This document shows, in pieces, positions 34,181 through 45,734 of a stretch of 64,000 bases of DNA. Numbering within the stretch: the stretch's first letter is position 1; every line of letters starts with the position of its first letter. The stretch comes from Gloeophyllum trabeum ATCC 11539 (taxonomy: Eukaryota; Basidiomycota; Agaricomycetes; Gloeophyllales; Gloeophyllaceae). Below the pieces are notes generated by a model, which saw nothing but the letters and a program-made list of their open reading frames with translations, made no database searches and was not told the DNA's origin. The stretch spans positions 972,876 to 1,036,875 of the forward strand of contig NW_006920419.1 in assembly GCF_000344685.1 (NCBI RefSeq), read 5' to 3'. The position numbers were made by a program, and so were the translations under genes.

Positions 34181-34923
34181 GCTGAAACCATGAGAAAGTC
34201 TACAGCTAGTCCATGCATATTTTCTGAAGGCAATTCAAGCCCAAAATACTGTAATTCCTCAATTTAGGGTGCTCCGGGGCAAGTGACTTCTTATATCGAA
34301 CATTCAAAGCAAACACCAGTCCCCCACAATTCCACAAAAGAGGTTTAGCATTGAATCTGTAGTTTGCACGCTTTCCCCCCTCCACACCGCCTTACAAGGT
34401 CTGAATTACTGCGGATATCTGTAAATGTGGTGACACCCAGTCAGGCCAACTGCGCAGAGGATATTTCATTAAAAATAATTCTGTAAATCTACTTCTGTGA
34501 ACTGTCTAACTGCTGCTGAGTGCTGAACACTCAGCATTCACTGCTCCATAAAAACTCTGCATGGACATCAAGGTCTGTTGGTATGATTTGGGGTAATGGA
34601 TATCAAGCCGCATCTACATTCATATATATGGTCTCAAGTATACAGTATACACAGGTATTTTACCTATTGTACTCGCGTACGGGAGCTCGTCCGACACCTG
34701 TCATGGCAGGCACAAATCGAGTTCTCGGGGAGAGCCACAGCAGCCGTTGTGGCGCCTCTGGCACAGCCACTCGATAACTCGTTGAGTTTGGTAGGTTCGT
34801 CCCACGAAATGGCACAGCCACTCGATATTGATATCGAGCAACCATATGCGTAACCTCCCGACTTCTGCGGCGGTAATACTAAAAATTAACAAGCCTCCTT
34901 ATAAGACAGTTGCTCGTCTACTA
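34181..34923. other. Non-coding stretch with short repeats
   Basis: TGGCACAGCCACTCGATA occurs at 34759-34776 and again at 34810-34827. The second copy runs into the perfect palindrome CTCGATATTGATATCGAG (34821-34838). No gene is recognised. Confidence 0.5.
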
Positions 34924-35268
34924 CAGTGCTTTGCATAAAAGTCCGGAAACTGCGTTTCGCGTGTCTCTGTTTGTCCCAGCCAAACAATACCTTATAGGGT
35001 AACACCTGACCGAGGGCGCGACGGTTCCTCGAGTCAGCCTATGTCGCTACTGGGACACAAATGCCCGTCTCAAGGCTGAATAACGCTCAGATCTGTATCT
35101 CTTCAGCATATCGAGCACGCAAAGGTCAAAGTCCCACAAGAACGACCCTCATACATGGATGTCGAAGCGTCCCGCCAACCAGTCAACAGCCCGCACTATG
35201 GTGATCGACTACCCCATATAGGTTTGTTTGGCTGGTACAAGGTTTCCGGACTTTTATGCAAGGCACTG
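34924..35268. mobile_element. 345-bp MITE of Tc1/mariner type
   Basis: The ends are inverted repeats of about 27 bp: CAGTGCTTTGCATAAAAG at the left and its inverted partner ending at 35268 with one mismatch (CAGTGCCTTGC). Subterminal CCAGCCAAACAA is also present inverted at both ends. It is flanked by TA at 34922-34923 and 35269-35270, the Tc1/mariner target duplication. No transposase frame is present, so it is non-autonomous. Confidence 0.85.
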
Positions 35269-36459
35269 TAAGTCTTATTTGAGAGGCGAAGTTTCAAGCC
35301 TAGCGGACTCCCATCTTTTCCGATTCTATCTCCGCCACAGCTTCAACTTCAAGTTCGCGTCCTTGTATACTATCATACAGTATACTCAGTTCATTCGGTT
35401 GTACTACAACTCTGAAGTACTTCGCGGCTCAGCATTCAAATCTAGTTTCCCATGCAAATCCCACACTTAGCGCTTGTTCCGAAAGCGCTTCAGCTGCAGC
35501 TTCGGGTTGTTGTCGTATGGCCCAGGGGACTTAATAAGGGGACTTAATAGTCTCATTGACCCATCCAACAGCGTAAGGGAAAACTCGTTCGGATCTCTAT
35601 CAGTACTGATCACCGAAGACCATTGCTTTTCCTGGCGGTCTATGGAAGTGCTTCGCTTTCTGATTTTGATGTCTGCTCTGCGATGTAGAGTCGCCACTGG
35701 CACCGTCCGCCACACGACACCGACTCCTATGCGCGGCGCATACCCTTAGTCGATCCGTGTGGACTCGGGTTTCCGGGACATCAGTGTCTAGCCGGTGGTT
35801 CGTGGGTCATAGAGAGAACTCTTCTCTACGATCTACATACCACTGTGCCAGATTTACAAGTTGACATCTCCTTCACATAAGCCTGGCAGGTCGTCCTGGG
35901 TTTCTCCCTCTATACTGGGCCAATACTGCCTCGGATCACTGCACCTGCCAGTCGCGCCGGCTTTCATTTATGGGACTGAAATCAACTCAGATCGCGACAA
36001 CCTTGAGCGCTAAGCTGGTCATGGACTGATCTCTCTCTCCATGAGAAGCTGGCCCATCATCTCTACCTGAAATCTGCATGGGGCGCTGGACTGAAACCCG
36101 TCTCTCCTTGAAGCTGAGGTCGGCCACTAGCTCGAGTGCTATATTTACGTCTCGCAGCTTGCATTGTGGGTCCCATCGGAGTGTCAAGCGCGTGTATTTC
36201 GAGGTATAAGAGCCACGAGAAGCAGCTCTTCGCTCCCTCCTTCATTCTAGTCATTCGCTTCTGGTGCCGGACAGTAAGCACTCGCGTCTTAGCACTGGTC
36301 AACGCTTTCTGATCCCTCGTAGCCTTCACGTCTTTTTCACTTCCACTCTAGACCTTTTTCATCGTGCCGAGCACTGATAATATTGAGTGAGTTTCTGTAT
36401 GTCCTGCCTAAGAGTTATACTGACTCGTCTGGAAATCTAGTCATAAGCCTACTACTGCC
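35269..36459. other. Upstream region of the first modular-repeat gene
   Basis: About 1.2 kb. From about 36165 to 36390 it is homologous to 39655-39910, upstream of the paralogous gene (shared TTCGCTCC, TCATTCGCTTC, GGTGCCGGACAGTAAGCAC, CTTTCTGATC and GAGCACTGATAATAT). TATAAG at 36205-36210 is a candidate TATA box. Frames at 35228-35749 are not recognised. Confidence 0.55.
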
Positions 36460-38353
36460 ATGGTCTCTTTCACCGTCGTCATTGCCTCGATTCTTGTTAT
36501 TTCGCCCGCTCTTGGGGCTCCCGACCCCATCGAATTGCCCGCCACCATATTGTACGTCCTCGCTCTACACGGACTCAGATATTTTGTTTCATGCCAAATG
36601 CAGAAGTCTTCCTGGCCCTGAACTCCCGGGATCTGCTCTCGGTCCTTCTGGAGACTTTAGCGTCCCTCAGACGACCTCCACAAGTACTCCTAGTGCATCC
36701 GCGTCCTTCCCTTCATGAGTTGTTATGGACATACATGGATGTCATGAATCCTTATACACCATTACTCATCGCGCAGGCATGTTATCTTCCCTCCTGAGCT
36801 CAAATACCTGCCGACGGATCTATCTCCGCCACTGCTCGAAGGCACAGCATCCACGCCTACAGCAGCGACGGTGTATGTTTATTATCTCGTGTTACAGCTC
36901 TTGTCAGCTGAGCATTTCTGGCGTCATTCACCATAGATCTGCCAGAAGCGTTGGAACCACTACTGAAGAGGGTCTCAAAAACGGGCTTCAGTTTATTACC
37001 CAGGAGTTCTTCGGGAGATCGGGTCCTGACCACAAAGAGCGTCGAAGCTTGGCCAGCGACGCGCTCAAAATAGCAAAGAAGTACGGACCTAAAGCTGTCG
37101 AGGCCCTCGGGCCCTTGGCAACGGATCTCGCGGGGCATATCTTCGATTCTGGATACAGCACCTCTGACGCGAGCGCGCAGCCTACCACACCGTACGTTTA
37201 GGTCACCCCCTTCACCCATAGCGACGATACTGAAGTATCTGCCGCTCTTAGGCCTCAGCGGAGGAGCGTAGCGAGCACGATGATTAAGGTAGCAGAGAAG
37301 TACGGTCCCGACGTGGCAAAGGTCCTCGAGCCAGTAGCGAGTCATCTCGCTGAGAAGGCCTTTGGCTCTGGTTCCAGCACTTCTGATGCGAGTGCTCAGC
37401 CTACTGCAGCCCCGTAAGCAGTGTCTCCTTTCTTTCTCGTCCATGCTGATCGAGGCATGTACTAGGGCCCACCGGAGGAGCGTGGCGAGCACGATAGGGA
37501 AGGTAGCGGAGAAGTACGGTCCGGAAGTGGCGAAGGCCCTTGAACCACTGGCGAGCAAGCTGGCAGAGCATGTCTTGGGCTCTGGGTCCAGCACTTCCGA
37601 TGCCGGCTCAACCACTGCTCGGTATGTACCAGATCCCGACCTTTGCTTCGTCCATTGAATCAAAACAAATGGTATCTGTATCAGACCCCAGCGAAGGAGC
37701 CTAGGTGACAAGGGACTTGAAGGGTCCGCAATCGCTCCGGGAATCGAACCGTCCATCGCAAGTGGAACTGGCGGTATTCCCTGTGCAAACCCTGATACTG
37801 CTGCACTGTCAGTGTTCTCTTATTCATTCCGCATTGATATTCATTCGTGCGTGCATGCCGGATGTCAGGAAAGCGCGCAGCGCAGCTAGCATTTTGGGCG
37901 ATCTCGTGGAGAAGTTCGGCCCGGAGGTGGTGGATGGCATCCAGTCGCTGCTCAGCGGCGGCTCGAGCGACGGCAGCGTACGTAGCACCTCACCACCACC
38001 TTGTGACACCTACTTACATCTATCTGTTCCTATAGTCCCAGCCGGCGCCTCGACTCCGCTACTCGGGCCTCTCTTGAAGCGCAACGCAAGGACATGCATG
38101 GATATTGTAAGTTACTACACCTACTTATTACGGTGTCTTGTCGCTAATATTCCTCCCTACGCACCTACAGTCGGAGCATAAAGCCTGCGTCCTTTGGCAA
38201 TGATCGTCGATCACTCGAAGATGACCTGGAAGCTTGCAAATCGGAAGTCTCTTCTTCCTGCTAAGGTCTCGTCGTAGCTTGGGGAAGGATCTGAAGCAGG
38301 GGGCTGAGGATCTGCTGCCTCTCCTGGGTGGCATCTTGGGTGGGGAAGAGTGA
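36460..38353 (+). CDS. Secreted protein built of repeated exon-encoded modules (copy 1)
   Basis: Hand-spliced, multi-exon. Signal peptide MVSFTVVIASILVISPALG (start 36460), then SLPGPELPGSALGPSGDF, a Thr/Ser-rich stretch, and SVGTTTEEGLKNGLQFITQE leading into the modules. Repeats, one per exon: SLASDALKIAKKYGPKAVEA (37040-37193), SVASTMIKVAEKYGPDVAKV (37253-37412), SVASTIGKVAEKYGPEVAKA (37467-37621), a shorter ILGDLVEKFGPEVVDGIQSL (about 37866-37980), with each full module continuing LEPLASKLAE and GSGSSTSDASAQPT. The last exon ends SLGKDLKQGAEDLLPLLGGI before TGA at 38351. After the second exon the expected donor reads ATGAGT where the paralogue has GTAAGC, and the frame stops there (36716-36718), so the gene may be damaged or spliced differently. 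No family is recognised. Confidence 0.55.
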
Positions 38354-39978
38354 GAAGGGGGCAATAAAATACTATTATACGCGAACATAGTGCACATGTC
38401 GATGAATATTTGTACCGCTATGATCAACTAATGGCAGTATGCAGTTTCCTCTCCTGTTACCTCTCCGGCACAGATGACGAGGGAACGAAGCGCACCGATT
38501 CCCCTTTTTCATAGCAGTTCTCTGATTCCGCAATTTCTTTCTTTGACGGTCTGGGCGTCGTTCATCCATGCTCCGGAAGAGCATCCGAGTCCATAGTAGC
38601 AAGTGATATCAATGACAACTTGAAATGAAAACTTTTCTCCCGATACCCCCTTATTCAGAAAGTACTAGTAAGTACTCTGGGCTCCTTACTTCAATGCGAC
38701 GGCACCGGAGCTGAAATGACGCTTCTCAAATATGCCATTGCGACCTGAGCGATCCCACTCTGCCGTCTGCTTCTCGTCCGCCAAACCTGCTCGTGTATCG
38801 AGCCTGAGCATGGGTACTGTTCAGACCTGTCGACTCTGGTCGGGCACTAGTCGTCCTTTCCCATTGGTAATATGATTTGCTACTAGTACTTTGCCTTTTC
38901 CGACAGATTGGGGGCTCTCCGATGTAACAAGCTGGTCACGGTGGTCATTTCGCCAGCTGCAGTGCGTAGCACCTGCATTACGCTGTATCGCAAGTCCAGT
39001 GAGAGGACTCGGACTCGGGCTGCGAGTCGATGTCTTCCCCGAGCTGCCTAGCCCTGCCAATGTTACAGTGATGATGCAAACAGCGCTTCCGATTCCCCAT
39101 CATTTACCCTCAGTTTCTCGTTTCTCTGACGATATCATACAGCGTTCCAGCTCATGATGTCCGGACTCCGTTATGCCCTCGGTGCAGATTCGCCACACAA
39201 TCGATTCTCGGGTGGCGTATAGCGATTACTAGTTCAGCCTGTATCCGAGTCGACTCAATTTCCGGATCTGGACCTGCTCTAGAATCTAGGTCAGGGTTGC
39301 AAGTCGACATACACTGTTTATATTGCCTAGCGTCGTTGACCTCGTTTACTACTCTGTGAAAGACAATGGTTTTCGCGCGTTTACTAAAATTACAACGCGA
39401 GCTCTTAACAAGGCTACGGCACCTGCCAATGCCTACCTCTTCGGTGTGGATGTTGCGAGTGAAGCCTCTCAGATCATGGCAACCTTCAGAAGTCGGACAT
39501 GAACTGATCATGATCTTTTCTTCCGTAAGATAGCACTTCGCCGATCGCTGTCTCTCCCTACCATGGGACGTTCGGCCGACTTCATCTCATACCCGTATCT
39601 TCTTGATGCTCAGCCCGACCATTAGGTGGTGTACTATAATTACACTCTCGAGGCTGGTGTTGTGGGTCCCATTGTAGGGCCAACTAGGCAGGCCCGCTGT
39701 ATAAAGGCCAGGCAGAACCCTCTCTGCAGCTCCAGAGAGGACCAGGTCTTCGCTCCCTTCTTCGTTCTATTCATTCGCTTCGGTGCCGGACAGTAAGCAC
39801 GCGTCATTCAACGCTGGGTCGCGCTTTCTGATCGCTCGCAGCCTTTACGTCTTCTTCGCGTTCACTATAGACTCTTTCATGGTGCTGAGCACTGATAATA
39901 TATAGTGAGTTTTCTCCATATTCACCTGCTAGTTATACTGACTCCACCTACGATCGTAGTAATAAACCTATTGCTGCC
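38354..39978. other. Spacer and duplicated promoter of the second modular-repeat gene
   Basis: About 1.6 kb without a recognisable gene up to 39655. From 39655 to 39910 it is homologous to 36165-36390. TATAAAGG at 39700-39707 is a candidate TATA box. Confidence 0.5.
39700..39707 (+). promoter_or_regulatory. TATA-like box of the second modular-repeat gene
   Basis: TATAAAGG lies about 280 bp before the ATG at 39979, in a block conserved with the first copy's upstream region. Confidence 0.4.
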
Positions 39979-42659
39979 ATGATTTGCACCACTATCGTCC
40001 TTGCAGTTTCCCCTGTCCTTGGAGTTCCGGTACCCGACACAGCCCGGAGAGCAGTGTACGTCTTACTCTAGCTGAACAGAGTCTCTGGATCCATGCTCCT
40101 CTGCAGAGGTTTCCGGGGCCAGAACCAGGGTCCAGGACTTGCACTTCCTCCTGGAAGCTTCGAATCCACTCGAACGACGACCACAGCTACTCTTACGACT
40201 TCCCTGGCTCTGTCGTAAGCTATGGGCTCAGGACTAACAGGATTTACTGTTCTTCTCACCTCCTCGACACGCCTTCATTGACACCTCTTGAATTACTTCC
40301 AGATATCCGAGAAACTAGAGCTACTGCGGCTCCTGTGTGCGTGTCATATCTGTCACTAACTAAGCGTTGACTCAGGGTGCCCGACAGCGCCAGCCCGTAC
40401 TGCAGTCATCGGCACTGCCTTTGAAGACGGCCTCCAAGACGGGCTCAAGTTCATCGCATCGGAGCTCTTTGGCGGGCCCAATTCGGGAAGTACTAAACGC
40501 GAAATGTGAGTTCGTGACCGCCGGCATTGGATGCCATGCACTGAAACATCTGAGCAGCGGAGTGTCCCACATCCCCGTCAAGCTGTACGTCCTGTTCTAT
40601 TTGAACTCAATAGCTGATTCCAGACATCTGCGCAGGCCAGATATCGCGCGTCCGGACTCCGGACCTCGCGTCGTTCTTCCTCCCTCTGCCATCCCTCAAG
40701 CGACCACCACGGCTGCCTCCAGTGCATCCGCTATCGCATCGTGAGCATTACGATTAGGTATTCTAGGAATGGCTGTCCATCAAGCTTCTCGCAACAGACA
40801 TTCGTCCGCGTTTCGCTTCGCCCCCTCCATCCCCTCCGTCGGCTCGATTCCGAGTCCAACCATCCCCCCTTTCTTGATTGATGGGCAGGCAAACGGGTAG
40901 GCTCACGAAGGCTATGACTGGAGCCCCATGTACTGAATATACGAAAGTCATCAGACCTCAGCGGAGGAGCGTTGCGAGCACCATAGGGAAAGTGGCAGAG
41001 AAGTCCGGCCCGGACGTGGCAAAGGCCCTCGAGCCAATTGCTAACAAACTCGCGGAGAAGGCCTTCGGCTCTGATTCGAGCACCTCCGATGCGAGCGCCC
41101 CACCTACTACATCGTATGTATCCGCGCCAACTGTCCTCTATGTCCGCGTTAATTATGACTCGTCGCTATGGATTAGACCTCAGCGTAGGCGCGTAAAGCC
41201 TGAGCGCAAGATGATCGATGGGACAACCGTCATTCCTCCGACTGAGCTACCCATATGCGGCCCTGGCGATTATGATCATGATGTCAATTGTATACAACCA
41301 CTGTCAGCCGTTTTTGCTTGTGCTCGCTTCCCTCTGGACTCACATTCTCTCGTATTCCATAGAAGTGCGGAGCGTTATGGCTGACGTCGTGAATGATCTC
41401 GGCCCCGAGGTGGTCGACGGTATCCATTCGCTGCTCGAACACGGCTCGGGCACGGCGACCGTGGCGTACGTGGCGCGCCATGCTTTCCCCCGTAGAGGTG
41501 GCACACTAACCACGCATTTTGGCTAGTCCCAGCCGGCGCTCCCCCGGCCTCGGCCCTGCAACATGGGCCGAGCTCCGCCAGATGCACGAGGAACTCCCGC
41601 AGAAATACGGGAAAGTAGGTTCAGCTAGCCTGATCCTTACTCACACGGCCATGACCACGTACCCAGTTCGGCCGGATCGTGAGTCACAAATATCTCCCTG
41701 GCGGATAGACACACGCTCACACTTGTCTCCGATTCTTTTCTGCTTAACCTGAACCTTGATACCTTGATGTTTGATCATATGCTTTCCCGGGGCGCGGCGC
41801 AGAGGCGTAGCGGGCACAATCGAGGAGTTGGGCCCGAAGGTGCGACATCTTCCACGACGCCCTCGGGTCCGGCCCGAGCACGGCGACCGCAGCGTAAGTC
41901 CCTGCATCTCCCCCGGCTGCTGGCACACTGACACACTTGCTGGACAGCCCCAGCCGCCGCGCCCCGGGTCACCTCTCTCCAGTCGCACCCGCTGGCTCGT
42001 CCCCCGAGTCCCCATTTTCCGCACCCCCGAGTCCCCGTTTTTGTCAGTCCACCCCCCCCCCCCTTCGAGAGGCGATCTGTGTCTCACTCGCATTACGGCT
42101 CCAGCGCTCCCATTCGGTGAGTGGAGTCGGAAAGAGTGCTCGCACAGACCCTCGCGCCCGACGACGGCCAGGCGAGACGTGGACACCACGCTCGCGGGCC
42201 TCGCCCCGGAGGAGCTGACGCGCTCGCGCCCTCACGCCCTCCCCGTGACGCACACCGCACGCTGGCCCTGGCCGAGCCGGCGCAGGCAGACGACGTGAGT
42301 CCCCTCCCCATCCCCGCCCGCCCGCCCATCTGCTCGTGGATCCCATGCAGAGGAGTCGCGACGTGCGTCTGATACCAAGTGCCGTGTCCCGGGCGCACTG
42401 TCGCCGCGGTAACGACGATGCCGCCGAGCGGCGGGCGGGCGCTCGCTGGCGGAGATATCGAGGGCAGCATCGAGCCGTCCGGCTGATCAGGGGCGGGGTA
42501 TATCCCCCGCCTGCGTCCGTCTTGTCTGCTCCTTCCTATCCGCAGTGGGTGACTCGTACTCGTACTTGGTGCCCTCGTTTGCGAACCTGTTTTAGCGAGA
42601 AGAGGAGTTTCGGGGGGACACTCGCGGACGCGCTGCCGCTGTTTGGTGCGGGCGGGTGA
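39979..42659 (+). CDS. Secreted protein built of repeated exon-encoded modules (copy 2)
   Basis: Paralogue of 36460-38353. Signal peptide MICTTIVLAVSPVLG, then the equivalent linker GPGLALPPGSFESTRTTTTA, the conserved block AVIGTAFEDGLQDGLKFIAS (40380-40508), a full module SVASTIGKVAEKSGPDVAKA with FGSDSSTSDASAPPTTS (about 40957-41115), a short module VMADVVNDLGPEVVDGIHSL (about 41362-41467), further GC-rich module-like exons near 41526-41620, 41800-41893 and 41948 on, and a terminal exon SEKRSFGGTLADALPLFGAG ending at TGA 42657-42659. The exon at 41800-41893 needs a one-base shift to continue from GTIEELGPKV into DIFHDALGSGPSTATAA, so part may be decayed or misassembled. Exact exon set is uncertain. 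Confidence 0.5.
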
Positions 42660-43057
42660 GTGAGCGGAGCGGTATCGTGGTTGGTGGATGTGGCGGTTGC
42701 TGGCGGTGATATCGCTGCCTGCGCTCGTTCTCGGCTGGCCAAGGTGTGCGTGCAGGAAGCGCTAGCCGCTGCGTGTCGCAGCAGTCCTCGGCGTCTCGCG
42801 GGGGGAGGTGGAATGTCGCTCGAGGGATGCCGCGTGCTTGTGCTGCGGGGGCGCAGCTTTCGGAGGATCTGAAGCACGGGTGGGTTTGAGGACGTACCGA
42901 GGCCTGGCCTCCGGGGTGGGAGGATAACATGCGATGTACGCTGCGAAAGAAGGTCTGCATGTACCGGAATGGCAGTAGGTACATGTGATGCAACGTCCAC
43001 GAAACGGAGTACCTACCCACGCAGCGTCAAGAAAACGGCCTCCGCGCCATCCCATCC
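42660..43057. other. Intergenic, GC-rich
   Basis: About 400 bp between two genes ending tail to tail. No feature recognised. Confidence 0.4.
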
Positions 43058-44203
43058 CTACTCCCCTACTCCGCCTGCCTCCTCTCCCTCCCCCCTCTTG
43101 ATATCCGTCCTCTGCCCCTGCAAAATCCCCCCGGCCATCCTCGCCACCACGCGCTCCGGCAACACCCGCAACACCCAGCTCGTGAGCTCGTGCACCCAGT
43201 ACGGCGTCACATACTCCTTGTCCCGCCCGATCGCGACTATGATGGCTCTGGCCATGACGTCGGGGTGCGGCGCGGCGAGCGAGACGGGCGAGCCGTTCGC
43301 CTTGGTCGCGACGGAGTGGATTTCGTGGTATTGCACGGAAATGGGTGAGGGGGAGAGGAGGGCGAGTTCGGTGCGGAGGGCGCGGGAGAAGGCCTGTCCG
43401 ACACCGTTCAGGTTGGGGAACAGGGAGTGAGGGGGTAGTGGGAAGAGGGAAGAAGAAAGGGGGACGCACGAGCATGTACCCCTTCGTCCCCGCGTACACC
43501 GCGAGGAACGGCGGGGGGTGCCTGGCGACGTAGCTCCCGACGTTGACGACCGCGGCGGGCGCGTCCGCGCGCAGCTGCGGGAGGAGCGCGCGCGTGAGCT
43601 GCGTCGTCCAGCTGCACCCGATGTCGATGCCTCTTTGTACCGCTATACCATGCCATACCAATCAGTTCACCTCTCAACGGGACAGTACGCGACCGAGTGA
43701 GTGAGAGCGGGTCCTTACCGTCGTAGTCCTGCGTCTCCAGCGGCTGTATCAGCGTGCTCGTATACCCCGCGTTGTTCACCAGGATCGTCACGGTCCGGCC
43801 CTTACACGCCTCCGCAACCTCGCGCGCCAGCGCGGACTTGGTCGCGTCCGCGACGACGATTTCGAACTGCGCGTTCGGGCACTCGGCGGCGAGCTCGGAT
43901 CGGACGGCGGTGAGTTTCGTGGGGTTGCGCCCGTGCAGGAGGACGTGGAAGCCTTTTTGCGCGAGGGCTTTTGCTACGCTGGTAAGGGGGGACGCGTCGG
44001 GGGTCAGGAGGGACGGATGAGGCGGGGAGGAAGGGGACGCACGCCTTGCCGATGCCGTCAGACGCGCCGGTGACGAGCGCCCACGACTCCTGGCCGTGCT
44101 TGTACTACTGCGCAGAGTGTGTCAGTGCGTGGTGGTGCGGCGGAGGAGGGAGAGTACGGACACGGTTGATCCCGTTGGGGCTCGCCCAGAGACGCCAGAG
44201 CAT
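43058..44203 (-). CDS. Short-chain dehydrogenase/reductase, 3-ketoacyl-CoA reductase / 17-beta-HSD type (copy 2)
   Basis: Reverse strand, about five exons. Start MLWRLWASPNGINR (44203) joins to GQESWALVTGASDGIGKA, then VAKALAQKGFHVLLHGRNPT, FEIVVADATKS, TVTILVNNAGYTSTLIQPLE, RGIDIGCSWTTQLTRALLPQ, and the catalytic region VNVGSYVARHPPPFLAVYAG with TK following (Ser, Tyr, Lys triad), then AFSRALRTELALL and YHEIHSVATKANGSPVSLAA. The C-terminal VTPYWVHELTSWVLRVLPER is amphipathic to hydrophobic; the end GEGEEAGGVGE differs from copy 1. Intron positions equal those of copy 1. It is much more GC-rich at third positions than copy 1, in keeping with its surroundings. Intact. Confidence 0.87.
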
Positions 44204-45734
44204 CTTCGAGGTGGCGTACGGGGAATGAGGTGAACTGCCCGCTGTGGTATGTACGACACTGCACCTTCCTTCTCGGAAGCTAAAAATAGAACTTGGGAAG
44301 TATTCGGCGCTGCGCGGCACGCCAGGTCCGATTCCTCGCAAGGTAAACGAGTGGCAAGGGTTCTACAAGTAGGTAAATAGTCTTTCTAGCCTCCCGGGCA
44401 CTGCGCGGCATCAAGAATACTCCTAGTTATTATATGTTGATCTCAGTGATACTAAATCATATAAGTTTGTAACTCTCAAACATAACTGTGTGTGGCTAGA
44501 ACCTTCAATCATCCTATACTCGGTGTCAAGTACAGTTATTTCAATACACAATACACTATTTACATCAGTACTACACTCGGGTAGCATTACTATCGAGTCA
44601 CTGAGTCAGTGCACATGCATACTGTAGCTGAGATGCACGTCGTCAGGCTGAGGCCTCAATGCTGCCAGTACTATGCCTCGTATGTAACTTACCAATCTTG
44701 TGCCATAGGCAGCAGGGTACTTGCCATTGGCGCAATTCCACACACAGCCGGGGGATGCCTGACAGTGCCATTGGCCCGAGATCTTGCAAGGATCGTGCCG
44801 TGCAGAGACCACACTACATATCTGGAATTAGTCCCTATTCACAAACGGTAATTATTGACATGAGAGGTAATAGCTCCTATTTGCTGATGGTGGTAAGATT
44901 TGGATCGGTGGACCTTCCATTTAAGGAGGGTGCTCCCGTTACAGTTAAGGTAATTTGGGCTATAAGGGGTATACCCCCTGTTCAACGCTGGCAATTTTCG
45001 ATCACCAGAGAGCCCTATACAACGACTGAACAGTAAACCGATTCTAGGGGAATCGGAACACTCCTACACTCATTCCGTAACAGTCGGTAGGGACTCGTAG
45101 AATGACGCAGTCACAAAAGCATAGCTTCCAGCCGTTTGCAGATCGATAGACCACCAATTCAGAAAATCGCGTATAGTCGGAGTGGGTCGGAGTGGGTGCC
45201 AGGGACGTCGGAGGAAGGTGGGGAAGTCCAGATGGTTTGATTTCCGTCTCTCGGGGACTTACAATTGCTTGTCCGACGTGGTCCGACTGTAAGTGATTTT
45301 TGGAAAGTGGGCCCATCAATCTGCAAACGGCTGTCAGCTCCGAGTTGTTCTCCTCGCATCGCATCGACCGCCGGCTCAACACAATCTGATAGGCCGTTCC
45401 CCTTCCCCGCCAAGGACCCGCTCTGATTGGCCCAGCACAGACACCCCCATCTGACGCACTTTGGCAACATCAGCCAATCACGATGGCCAGGCACCTGCAA
45501 CAGGGAATCACCCTGCCCGTTGCCAGGGCGTCCTGCGTCTGCACAATACAGTACACTCACCGGGTTAGCTTCAGATGGCACATGCGACGTATAAAACCCC
45601 GCCCGCCCGCTCGCAGCCCTCCATTCCCTTTCCACATCTGAGGCCGGATCCTCTGCAACGCACCTAGTCGTTCGCTTGACACTTTACGTTCACCTTCTGC
45701 CCTCTTTGCCAGCACCCCTCCCTCCAGCTTTACC
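44204..45734. other. Intergenic region
   Basis: About 1.5 kb, AT-rich between 44.35 and 44.65 kb. Frames at 44609-45036 and 45159-45635 are not recognised. The TATA box of the next gene is at 45590-45596. Confidence 0.4.
45590..45596 (+). promoter_or_regulatory. TATA box of the secreted protein gene
   Basis: TATAAAA followed by CCCCGCC, 145 bp before the ATG at 45735. Confidence 0.55.

Noticed and set aside
37735..37775. tRNA-like B box on the reverse strand
   Set aside because: GGTTCGATTCCC matches a B box, but the bases around it form no T-arm stem and no A box was found; it lies in a module exon.
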